The position numbers and the translations under genes are program-made. 64,000 bases of DNA from Streptomyces sp. AP-93 (GTDB taxonomy: Bacteria; Actinomycetota; Actinomycetes; Streptomycetales; Streptomycetaceae). Where the stretch lies: the NCBI RefSeq assembly GCF_022808175.1, contig NZ_JALGBX010000001.1, forward strand, positions 558,001 to 622,000, in the 5' to 3' direction. Below the pieces are notes generated by a model, which was not told the DNA's origin, searched no databases, and was given only the letters and a program-made list of their open reading frames with translations. Positions 17,968 to 25,240 of this stretch are shown piece by piece (the stretch's first letter is position 1; every line of letters starts with the position of its first letter).

Positions 17968-18990
17968 ATGAACCTTGCCTTCATTCCCAGTCCGTCGACG
18001 GGTGTGCTCGAACTCGGGCCGATCCCGCTGCGCGGCTACGCGTTCTGCATCATCATCGGCGTCTTCGTCGCCGTCTGGCTCGGCAACAAGCGCTGGGTCG
18101 CGCGCGGCGGTAAGCCGGGCACGGTCGCGGACATCGCCGTGTGGGCGGTGCCGTTCGGCCTGGTCGGCGGTCGCCTCTACCACGTGATCACCGACTACCA
18201 GCTCTACTTCGGCGAGGGCCGCGACTGGGTCGACGCCTTCAAGATCTGGGAGGGCGGCCTCGGCATCTGGGGCGCCATCGCGCTCGGCGCGGTCGGTGCC
18301 TGGATCGGCTGTCGCCGGCGCGGCATCCCGCTGCCGGCCTGGGCCGACGCCCTGGCCCCCGGCATCGCGCTGGCCCAGGCCTGCGGACGCTGGGGCAACT
18401 GGTTCAACCAGGAGCTGTACGGCCGCGCCACCGATCTGCCGTGGGCGGTGGAGATCACCGACGGCCCGAACCGGGTCGCCGGGACCTACCACCCGACCTT
18501 CCTCTACGAGTCCCTCTGGTGCGTCGGTGTCGCCCTCCTGGTGATCTGGGCCGACCGCCGCTTCACGCTCGGACACGGGCGGGCCTTCGCGCTGTACGTC
18601 GCCGCGTACTGCGTGGGGCGCGGCTGGATCGAGTACATGCGGGTCGACGAGGCCCACCACATCCTCGGCCTGCGGCTCAACGTTTGGACCTCGATCGTCG
18701 TCTTCGTGCTCGCCGTGACCTACCTGGTCCTGTCGGCGAAGCTGCGGCCGGGCCGCGAGGACGTCGTCGAACCGGACGCTGACTCCGTGGCCGGAGCCAA
18801 GGACGGGGACACCCCGGCCGGGGGCGGCGAAGCCGAGAGCGACGAGGCCAAGGCCGGTGCCAAGGCTCAGGACAAGTCCGCGGGCGACGTCGCCGCAGAG
18901 GCCGGGGACGACGTCACGGCCGACGCCGAGGGCGAAGCCGACGGCAAGGACAAGGACAAGGCCGAGGCCCCCGGGGCCAAGAAGCTCTGA
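17968..18990 (+). CDS. lgt: Prolipoprotein diacylglyceryl transferase
   Basis: Lgt moves diacylglycerol from phosphatidylglycerol to the lipobox cysteine of prolipoproteins. The 340-aa protein has seven hydrophobic helices over residues 1-270, the Lgt signature ALAQACGRWGNWFNQELYG, and conserved YHPTFLYES and GRGWIEYMRVDEAH. The C-terminal 65 residues are an acidic Ala/Asp/Glu/Lys-rich tail (many EAE/KDKDK repeats), as in other streptomycete Lgt proteins. The ATG is at 17968. A very strong terminator follows. Confidence 0.95.
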   Translation: MNLAFIPSPSTGVLELGPIPLRGYAFCIIIGVFVAVWLGNKRWVARGGKPGTVADIAVWAVPFGLVGGRLYHVITDYQLYFGEGRDWVDAFKIWEGGLGIWGAIALGAVGAWIGCRRRGIPLPAWADALAPGIALAQACGRWGNWFNQELYGRATDLPWAVEITDGPNRVAGTYHPTFLYESLWCVGVALLVIWADRRFTLGHGRAFALYVAAYCVGRGWIEYMRVDEAHHILGLRLNVWTSIVVFVLAVTYLVLSAKLRPGREDVVEPDADSVAGAKDGDTPAGGGEAESDEAKAGAKAQDKSAGDVAAEAGDDVTADAEGEADGKDKDKAEAPGAKKL

Positions 18991-19004
18991 CCGGAGCAAC
19001 GGTC

Positions 19005-19048
19005 GAACGGGAGGGGCGCCGCGCGGATGCGCGGCGCCCCTCCCGTTC
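19005..19048. terminator. Bidirectional terminator between lgt and the DraG operon
   Basis: A perfect 20-bp stem (19005-19024 with 19029-19048) closes a GGAT loop; the core is GGGAGGGGCGCCGCGC and its complement. It sits between convergent genes and should stop transcription from both sides. Confidence 0.85.
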
Positions 19049-19053
19049 TGCGT

Positions 19054-19200
19054 TCACCGGCGCGGCAACAGCGCGATCACCGCGCGCAGCAGCCGGACGT
19101 ACGGACTCCAGCGCGCGGGCCGGGCGACCGTACCGGAGCAGGCCGGCTCGGCGCGGTCCAGGGCGTCCTCGGCGAGCGCGTCGTGCAGCCACCGGAACAC
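19054..19200 (-). CDS. Possible small gene at the end of the CitE operon
   Basis: A 48-codon frame from GTG 19200 (VFRWLHDALAEDALDRAEP...) to TGA at 19054 has more than 90 percent G/C at third positions and reads as protein-like. The open frame continues upstream into the 3' end of the CitE-like gene, and no good ribosome-binding site or start is seen. It could be a short coupled gene or the remnant of a longer one. I recognise no homologue. Confidence 0.3.
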   Translation of the reverse strand: MFRWLHDALAEDALDRAEPACSGTVARPARWSPYVRLLRAVIALLPRR

Positions 19201-19235
19201 CAGCGGCCGGCTGACCCGCGCCGGCGCCGTGTCGG

Positions 19236-20060
19236 TCAGGAGAGTACCGGCGCGTCCCGGCGGGACAGGGCCATGATCCGTTCCGCGCCCGCCAGCATCG
19301 CCGGGTCGACGAAGCGGCCGTCGGGGAGGGCCACCGCGCCCGGGGTGCGGCGGGCCGCGGCCACGATCTCCTCGGCGGCGCTGACCTCCGCCGGGCCGGG
19401 CAGGTAGGCCCGCTCGATCACCGGGAGCTGGCGCGGATGGATCGCCGCGCGCCCCAGGAAGCCGAGGGCGCGGCCCCGGGCGCAGGAAGCCGCCAGTGCC
19501 TCCAGGTTCCGGATGTCGGGGAACACCGACTGGGCCGGCGGCGCCAGCCCGGCCGCGCGGGCCGCGACCACCACCCGGGAGCGCGGCCAGTCCAGGCCCG
19601 ACTCCGCGGTGACGCCCAGGTCGGCCCGCAGGTCGGCCTCGCCCAGGGACAGCCCGCGCAGGGCGGGGTGCGCGCGGGCGATCTCGTAGGCCCGTTCCAC
19701 GCCGAGCGCCGATTCCAGCAGGGCGTACAGGGCCACCCCGGCGGCGCGGTCGGCGGTGGCGGCGATCTGCTCCGGCGAGGAGATCTTGGGCAGGCGCAGT
19801 CCGGCGAGGCCGTGGAGCCCGCCCAGCGCGCTGAGGTCGGCGCCGCCCCAGGGGGAGTCCAGGGCGTTGACGCGGACGTGGACCGGTACCGGGTGCGACC
19901 GGTCGCCGAGCAGTTCGGCGGTGGCGCCGCGGGCGTACTCCTTGCGGGAGGCCGACACCGCGTCCTCCAGGTCCACGATGACGGCGTCGGCTCCGGCGTG
20001 CAGGGCCTTGGAGACCACCTCCGGGCGGTCGCCGGGTACGTAGAGCCAGGTCAGGATCAC
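19236..20060 (-). CDS. CitE-like HpcH/HpaI lyase (beta-hydroxyacyl-CoA lyase family)
   Basis: A 274-aa TIM-barrel protein of the citrate lyase beta/malyl-CoA lyase family: ILTWLYVPGDRPEVVSKAL, VDLEDAVSASRKEYAR with metal-site acids, VRVNALDSPWG, GLRLPKISSPEQI, ALLESALGVERAYEIA and RAAIHPRQLPVIERAY. Family members split or form C-C bonds on CoA esters (malyl-, citramalyl-, citryl-). There is no CitF or CitD, so it is not a citrate lyase complex. The GTG overlaps the CoA-transferase stop by 4 bp. Together the two suggest activation of a hydroxy-acid to its CoA ester followed by cleavage; the substrate is unknown. Confidence 0.88.
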   Translation of the reverse strand: MILTWLYVPGDRPEVVSKALHAGADAVIVDLEDAVSASRKEYARGATAELLGDRSHPVPVHVRVNALDSPWGGADLSALGGLHGLAGLRLPKISSPEQIAATADRAAGVALYALLESALGVERAYEIARAHPALRGLSLGEADLRADLGVTAESGLDWPRSRVVVAARAAGLAPPAQSVFPDIRNLEALAASCARGRALGFLGRAAIHPRQLPVIERAYLPGPAEVSAAEEIVAAARRTPGAVALPDGRFVDPAMLAGAERIMALSRRDAPVLS

Positions 20061-21295
20061 AGCGCCCCCTCCGTGCGCAGAGCGGTGATCTCGGCCGGGG
20101 AGAGGCCGATCTCGGCGAGGACGGCATCGGTGTCCGCGCCGTGCGGGCGGCCCGCCCAGCGGATGGCGCCCGGGGTTTCCGAGAGCCGGAAGAGGACGTT
20201 CTGCATGCGGATCGGGCCCAGCTCCGGGTCCTCGACCTCGGTGATCGTGTCCAGGGCCGCGTACTGCGGATCGGCCATGACGTCCCGTACGTCGTAGACC
20301 AGCGCGACCGCGGCCTCGGCCTCCTCGAAGGCGGCCGTCACCTCGTCCGCCTTGTGGCGGGCGATCCAGCCGCCGACCGCTTCGTCGAGCACGTCCGCGT
20401 GACCGGCCCGGCCGGAACCCGACGCGAACCACGGCTCGGAGATCAGCTCGGGCCGGCCCACGAGCCGCATCACGCGCTCGGCGATGGACTGGGCGGAGGC
20501 GGAGACCGCCAGCCAGCGGCCGTCCAGGCTGCGGTACGTGTTGCGGGGGGCGTTGTTGGTGGAACGGTTGCCGGTGCGCGGCTGGACGTAACCGAGCTGG
20601 TCGTACCAGAGCGGGTGCGGCCCGAGGACGGTCAGGATCGGCTCGATGATCGCCAGGTCCACCACCTGCCCGTGCCCGGTGCGGTCGCGCCCGGCGAGCG
20701 CCGCCATCACGGCGTACGCGGTGGTCAGCGCGGCGATCGAGTCCGCGAGCCCGAACGGCGGCAGGGTCGGCGGCCCCTCCGGCTCCCCGGTGATCGACGC
20801 GAAGCCGCTCATCGCCTCCGCGAGGGTGCCGAAGCCGGGGCGGTGGGCGTACGGGCCCTCCTGGCCGAAGGCCGTGACGCGGGTCAGGATCAGCCGCGGG
20901 TTCGCGGCGGACAGCTCGGGCCAGCCCAGACCCCAGCGCTCCAGGGTGCCGGGGCGGAAGTTCTCGATCACCACGTCGGCGGTGGCGACGAGGCGCAGCA
21001 GGGTGTCCCGGCCGCCGGCAGCGGACAGATCGAGGGTCATCGTCCGCTTGTTGCGGCCCAGCAGCTTCCACCAGAGCCCGATGCCGTCCTTGGCGGGGCC
21101 GTGGCCGCGGGAGGGGTCGGGGCGGGTCGGGTGCTCGACCTTGACGACCTCGGCGCCGAAGTCGCCGAGGAGGGTGGCGGCGAGGGGACCGGCGAAGAGG
21201 GTGGCGAGGTCGAGGACGCGGAGCCCGCGCAGGGGCGGGGCGGCGGCGCCGCTCCCGGTCCCGGTCCCGGTGGTGTCCTGGCCGGTGGGGGTCAC
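20057..21295 (-). CDS. CaiB/BaiF-type (family III) CoA-transferase
   Basis: A 412-aa protein with the family III CoA-transferase layout: PLRGLRVLDLATLFAGPLAA at the N terminus, VEHPTRPDP, GRNKRTMTLDL, and VVIENFRPGTLERWGLG. The catalytic Asp is in PPFGLADSIAALTTAYAVMA, aligned with the Asp that forms the CoA-thioester intermediate in formyl-CoA transferase. It moves CoA between carboxylic acids. It starts GTG, overlapping the ribokinase stop, and its stop overlaps the CitE-like start. Confidence 0.88.
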   Translation of the reverse strand: MTPTGQDTTGTGTGSGAAAPPLRGLRVLDLATLFAGPLAATLLGDFGAEVVKVEHPTRPDPSRGHGPAKDGIGLWWKLLGRNKRTMTLDLSAAGGRDTLLRLVATADVVIENFRPGTLERWGLGWPELSAANPRLILTRVTAFGQEGPYAHRPGFGTLAEAMSGFASITGEPEGPPTLPPFGLADSIAALTTAYAVMAALAGRDRTGHGQVVDLAIIEPILTVLGPHPLWYDQLGYVQPRTGNRSTNNAPRNTYRSLDGRWLAVSASAQSIAERVMRLVGRPELISEPWFASGSGRAGHADVLDEAVGGWIARHKADEVTAAFEEAEAAVALVYDVRDVMADPQYAALDTITEVEDPELGPIRMQNVLFRLSETPGAIRWAGRPHGADTDAVLAEIGLSPAEITALRTEGAL

Positions 21296-22227
21296 GAGGC
21301 GGCTCCGGGCTCGGGGTCGGTCGTGGGGCCGGAAGCGGAGAGGGCGAAGGCGTCGGTTTCCGTGCGGGTCGGCATCGAGTCCTGGGCGCCGGGGCGCTGC
21401 ACGGACAGGGCGGCGGCCGCCGAGGCCCAGCGCAGGGCTTCGGGCATCGGCCGGCCCTCGCCCAGGGCGACGGCGAGCGCGCCGACGAAGGTGTCTCCGG
21501 CGGCGGTGGTGTCCACGGCCCGTACGCGCGGCGCGGGCAGGGTCAGCGGCTCGCGGCCGCGGGCGGCGTACAGGACCCCGGCCGCGCCGAGGGTGACGAC
21601 CACCTCCGGCACGTCCTGGAGCAGGGCCGCCGCGGCGCGGTGGACGTCGGTGAGCCCGGTGAGCGCGGCGGCCTCGTGTTCGTTGGGGACCAGAAGGTCG
21701 GTGGCGGCGAGGAGTTCGGCGGGCAGCGGCTGGGCGGGGGCCGGGGTGAGGATGGTCCGGACGCCGCGGGCGCGGGCGGCGAGGGCGCCGGCGAGCACGG
21801 CCTCCAGGGGCAGCTCGAGCTGGAGGAGCAGGGAGTCGGCGGCGCCGATGCGGGCGGCGTCGCCCGGTTCCAGGGAGGTGACGCGGGCGTTGGCGCCGGG
21901 GATGACGACGATGCTGTTGCCGCCCTCGTCGTCCACGGTGATGTGCGCGGTGCCGCTGGCACCCTCGACGGTGCGCAGGGCCGCCGTCTCGACCCCGGCG
22001 CCGGTGAGCGCGGAGCGCAGCCGTACGCCGAACTCGTCGGCCCCGACCGCGCCGATCATCACCACCTCCGCGCCCGAACGGGCCGCGGCGACGGCCTGGT
22101 TGGCGCCCTTGCCGCCGGGGACGGTGCGGAAGGAGCGGCCGGTGACGGTTTCCCCGAGGCGGGGGGCCTTGGCCACGTAGGCGACCAGGTCCATGTTGGT
22201 ACTGCCGAGCACGGCGATGGCCGTCAT
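21292..22227 (-). CDS. rbsK: Ribokinase (PfkB family)
   Basis: A 311-aa sugar kinase that would phosphorylate D-ribose to ribose 5-phosphate. Ribokinase features: STNMDLVAYVAKAPRLGETV, the sugar-binding VPGGKGANQAVAAARSGAEV, NEHEAAALTG, and the nucleotide/anion-hole motif VDTTAAGDTFVGALA with the catalytic Asp near residue 245. No ribose transporter is nearby. It is coupled by 4-bp overlaps to a DraG homologue upstream and CaiB downstream, so ribose released by the hydrolases is an attractive source of substrate (inference). Confidence 0.9.
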   Translation of the reverse strand: MTAIAVLGSTNMDLVAYVAKAPRLGETVTGRSFRTVPGGKGANQAVAAARSGAEVVMIGAVGADEFGVRLRSALTGAGVETAALRTVEGASGTAHITVDDEGGNSIVVIPGANARVTSLEPGDAARIGAADSLLLQLELPLEAVLAGALAARARGVRTILTPAPAQPLPAELLAATDLLVPNEHEAAALTGLTDVHRAAAALLQDVPEVVVTLGAAGVLYAARGREPLTLPAPRVRAVDTTAAGDTFVGALAVALGEGRPMPEALRWASAAAALSVQRPGAQDSMPTRTETDAFALSASGPTTDPEPGAAS

Positions 22228-24041
22228 GAGCGGGCTGCCTCCTGTGCGGTGAGGTGGGCGAGGGTGTCGAAGCCGATGCCGTCGAAGCCGGGGACGGTGG
22301 TGGCGAGGCGGTTCTTCAGCGGGGCGGTCCAGCGGTGCGGGATGGCGTCGGGGGAGCCGGCGATCAGTCCGGCGAGGGCGCCCGCGGTGGCGCCGTTGGA
22401 GTCGGTGTCCCAGCCGCCGGAGACGGCGCGGCAGACGGAGTGGGTGAAATCCCCGTCTGCGTGGGTGAGGGCGGCGGCGATCACGGCGGTGTTGGGCACG
22501 GCGTGGACCCAGTGGTAGTGGCCGTAGCGGGCGTGGAGCAGGTCGACGACGGTATCGAAGCCGGCGGCGGTGTCCCGTGCGTCCGAGGCCGTCCGGATGC
22601 CGAAGCGCACGGCCTCGGCGAGGCGCGACCGGGGCGGTACGGCGGCCAGCCCGGCCCGGAGCGCGGTGTGCACGTCGGCTTGGCCGGTGGCCGCGGTGGC
22701 GGTGGCGGCGGCCACGAAGGTGGCGGCGTGGGCGCCGTTGCCGGTGTGGGTGAGGGCGGCGTCCCGGTACGCCTGGGCCGCGGCGGCGGCCGGGGCGCCC
22801 GGGTTGGTCCAGCCGTGCACGTCGGCGCGGATCAGGGCGCCGATCCATTCGCGGAAGGGGTTGTGGTGGGTGGCGGTGGCGGGGGGCTCCAGACCCTGGA
22901 GGAGATTGCGGTACGCGACCCGCTCGGCCGTGAAGGTACGGCCGGCCGGGAGTTCGTCGAGCCAGAGCCGGCCGACGTCGGCGGTGGTGAAGCCCTTGCC
23001 GTGGCGCTGGAGGAGGAGCAGGCCGAGGAGGGGGTAGTTGAGGTCGTCGTCCTCGGGGGCGCCGTCGATGTTCTCGGCGAGGGAGGTGGGCGCGGAGCGG
23101 CGGTTCCAGGGGTGGGCGGCGAGTACCTCCGGTGGTACGCCGCGCTCGGTGAACCAGTCGGCGAGCGGCCAGTTCCCGGCGGCCCGGGCCAGGGCCCGGA
23201 TCCCGTGCAGGGGCAGCTTCTCCACGGGCTTCCCGAGCACGCAGCCGACGGCGCGGCCGAGCCAGGCGGCCTCCAGCCTGCGGCGCAGGACGGGGTCGTG
23301 GGTGGCGGTGGCGTGGCCGCCTGCGACTCCGGCGGGAGTCGTGTCGGGGGTGGGGGAGGGTTCCCCCACCCCGCCCCTTCCCGAAGCCGGGGGCAGGTCC
23401 CCGGATCCCGGGGCCTGGGCGGCACCGTGACCCGGGGGGTCGGGCCACGGGGGCGGTTCGGCGGGTGTGGGGAGGGCCGCGAGGGCTGTCAGGAGGTCGG
23501 TGGCCAGGGCTCGGAGCTCCGGTGGGGCCGGGGTGGGGGAGGCGCCCGCCCGGGTGGGGGCGAGGTGGCCGCCCGCCGCGAGCCAGACGCGCAGCAGCGG
23601 CTCCGCGGCCTGCCCGCGGCCGTCCTCGGCGGCCTGCCGGAACTCGTGGCCGACCAGGTCCTCGGGCTGGACCCAGGTCAGCCGGAGGGGGTCGCCGGGC
23701 CCAGATCCGGGCGGCTGGGCCGTCTCGCCGTGGGGGGTGGGTAGGCCCGGTTCGGGGGTGGGGGCCGTTTTGCCGGCGGGGGTGGGCAGGCTCGGGGGCG
23801 AGGGGGCCGGGGGCTTGCCTCCGGGTTCGGGGAGGGGCGGGGTGGGGGAAGTCTCGGGCCGGACCGGGCCGTGGGCCGGAGGTCCGGGGGCGGGCGTCGG
23901 CGGGGCCGAGCCGCGGGTCGCCGCTCCCGTGGCTCCGTGGGTGCCCGGGGCCGCGCGCGTGCCCAGGGGCGGGACGGTCGGCGCCGGGGCCGGGGAGGCC
24001 GACTTCGACGGTGGCGGCGAGGTCGGGGAGGCAGGACTCAT
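22224..24041 (-). CDS. ADP-ribosylglycohydrolase (DraG) family protein 4, with long disordered N terminus
   Basis: A 605-aa protein. Residues 1-240 are Pro/Ala/Gly-rich and probably disordered; they include peptide copies of a GC-rich DNA repeat. A DraG-like domain follows: LEAAWLGRAVGCVLGKPVEK, EDDDLNYPLLGLLLLQRHG, and the C-terminal metal motif SGGWDTDSNGATAGALAGLI. The usual TDDT is replaced by EDDD, so the first metal site is altered though still acidic. Canonical DraG removes ADP-ribose from arginine; other members hydrolyse related N- or O-glycosides. Start ATG at 24041 overlaps the previous stop. Confidence 0.82.
   Translation of the reverse strand: MSPASPTSPPPSKSASPAPAPTVPPLGTRAAPGTHGATGAATRGSAPPTPAPGPPAHGPVRPETSPTPPLPEPGGKPPAPSPPSLPTPAGKTAPTPEPGLPTPHGETAQPPGSGPGDPLRLTWVQPEDLVGHEFRQAAEDGRGQAAEPLLRVWLAAGGHLAPTRAGASPTPAPPELRALATDLLTALAALPTPAEPPPWPDPPGHGAAQAPGSGDLPPASGRGGVGEPSPTPDTTPAGVAGGHATATHDPVLRRRLEAAWLGRAVGCVLGKPVEKLPLHGIRALARAAGNWPLADWFTERGVPPEVLAAHPWNRRSAPTSLAENIDGAPEDDDLNYPLLGLLLLQRHGKGFTTADVGRLWLDELPAGRTFTAERVAYRNLLQGLEPPATATHHNPFREWIGALIRADVHGWTNPGAPAAAAAQAYRDAALTHTGNGAHAATFVAAATATAATGQADVHTALRAGLAAVPPRSRLAEAVRFGIRTASDARDTAAGFDTVVDLLHARYGHYHWVHAVPNTAVIAAALTHADGDFTHSVCRAVSGGWDTDSNGATAGALAGLIAGSPDAIPHRWTAPLKNRLATTVPGFDGIGFDTLAHLTAQEAARS
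23370..23410. repeat. GC-rich palindromic repeat inside coding sequence, copy 1
   Basis: About 40 bp with core GCCCCTTCCCGAAGCCGGGG matches the copy at 26908-26949 in the same orientation with few changes, and an inverted copy at 23808-23848. It is translated within the disordered region of DraG homologue 4 (peptide LPPASGRGGVGE). Confidence 0.65.
23808..23848. repeat. GC-rich palindromic repeat, inverted copy 3
   Basis: The reverse complement of this stretch (core CCCCGCCCCTCCCCGAACCC) aligns with the repeat at 23370-23410. Because it is inverted it encodes a different peptide (PLPEPGGKPP) in the same protein. Confidence 0.5.
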
Positions 24042-25240
24042 CGGGGGGCCGTCAGAGCTGCGAAGGCGGCCTCGTGGGCGCGGCGGCGGGAGCGGTCGCG
24101 GGCGAAGACCTCCCGGGTGACCGAGGCCAGCGCGGACGCCGGAGCGTGCAGGTCCAGGCGGCTGGCCTCCGCGACCCGGTCCGCCCAGGCGGGCGGGACC
24201 GCCGCCCCGCCCGACAGGGCGCCCGCGATCGCACCGGCCATGGTGGCGATGGAGTCGCAGTCCCGGCCGTAGTTGACCGCGCCGAGCACGGAGGTCTCGT
24301 AGCAGCCGTCCGAGATGAGCAACATGCCCAGTGCCACCGGGAGTTCCTCGATGGAGTGCAGGCGCGAGGGGCGCCGCGCGCCCAGGGAGGGCGTGCGGTA
24401 GTCCGGCCCGACCGAGTCGTACGGGGCGACCGCCGCCCGGAGGGGGGTCAGCGCCGACTCGAAGTCCCGGTGGCCGGCGGCGACTTCGCAGACCGCCGCG
24501 ATGGCCGCGCGGGTGCCGTCCTTGGCGAGGGAGAGGGCCGTGTCGACCACCGTGGCGGCCGTCGCCCCCGGCACGCAGGCCGCGGCCACCGCCGCCGCGA
24601 ACACGCCCGCCGCTTCCCGCCCGTACGAGGACTGGTGCGCGCCGGTGACGTCCAGCGCCTCCGCGTACGCCCCGGCAGGATTGCCCGCGTTGACGAGGCC
24701 GACCGGCGCCATGTACATCGCCGCGCCGCAGTTGACGATGTTGCCGTTGCCCGCCTCCCGCGGGTCCGCGTGCGCGTAGTGCAGCCGGGTCACGATCCAC
24801 TTCTCGGCGAGGAAGATCCGCTGCAGGGGGAGGGCGTCCGCCTCCAGTTCCGGGATCCAGCGGGGGGTGGTCATCAGGTCCGGGACCAGGTGCTCGGCGA
24901 TCGCGTACGCGTCCAGGTGGTCCCGTACGGCCTCGTAGACCCGTACCAGCGCGTGCGTCATCAGGGTGTCGTCGGTGACGTGGCCGTCGCCCTTGTGGTA
25001 CGGGGCGATCGGGCGGGCCGTACGCCAGTCCTCGTGCCACGGCCCGACGACGCCGCGCACCCGGCCGCCGTGCCGCTCGACGATCTGTTCCGGTGTCCAG
25101 CCCTCCACCGGGCCGCCCAGGGCGTCGCCGACGGCCGCGCCGACGAGGGCGCCGGTGATCCGGTCGTCCAGGGTGGGGGAGGTGGAGGTGGAGGTGGAGG
25201 TGGTGTCGGGGGTGGGGTCCACGGGGGTCAGGGTCGTCAT
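24038..25240 (-). CDS. ADP-ribosylglycohydrolase (DraG) family protein 3
   Basis: A 400-aa protein with the complete DraG signature: ITGALVGAAVGDALGGPVEG, the metal motif HVTDDTLMTHALVRVYEA, and the C-terminal YGRDCDSIATMAGAIAGALS. A short Ser-Thr repeat (TSTSTSTS) precedes the domain. All metal-binding acids are present, so this and homologue 1 are the best candidates for active hydrolases in the operon. The start overlaps the preceding stop (25237-25240), and its stop overlaps the next start. Confidence 0.9.
   Translation of the reverse strand: MTTLTPVDPTPDTTSTSTSTSPTLDDRITGALVGAAVGDALGGPVEGWTPEQIVERHGGRVRGVVGPWHEDWRTARPIAPYHKGDGHVTDDTLMTHALVRVYEAVRDHLDAYAIAEHLVPDLMTTPRWIPELEADALPLQRIFLAEKWIVTRLHYAHADPREAGNGNIVNCGAAMYMAPVGLVNAGNPAGAYAEALDVTGAHQSSYGREAAGVFAAAVAAACVPGATAATVVDTALSLAKDGTRAAIAAVCEVAAGHRDFESALTPLRAAVAPYDSVGPDYRTPSLGARRPSRLHSIEELPVALGMLLISDGCYETSVLGAVNYGRDCDSIATMAGAIAGALSGGAAVPPAWADRVAEASRLDLHAPASALASVTREVFARDRSRRRAHEAAFAALTAPR

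Noticed and set aside
19236..20060. Citrate lyase complex
   Set aside because: The CitE-like protein has no CitF, CitD or CitC neighbours; CaiB-type transferase context points to another CoA-ester lyase reaction.
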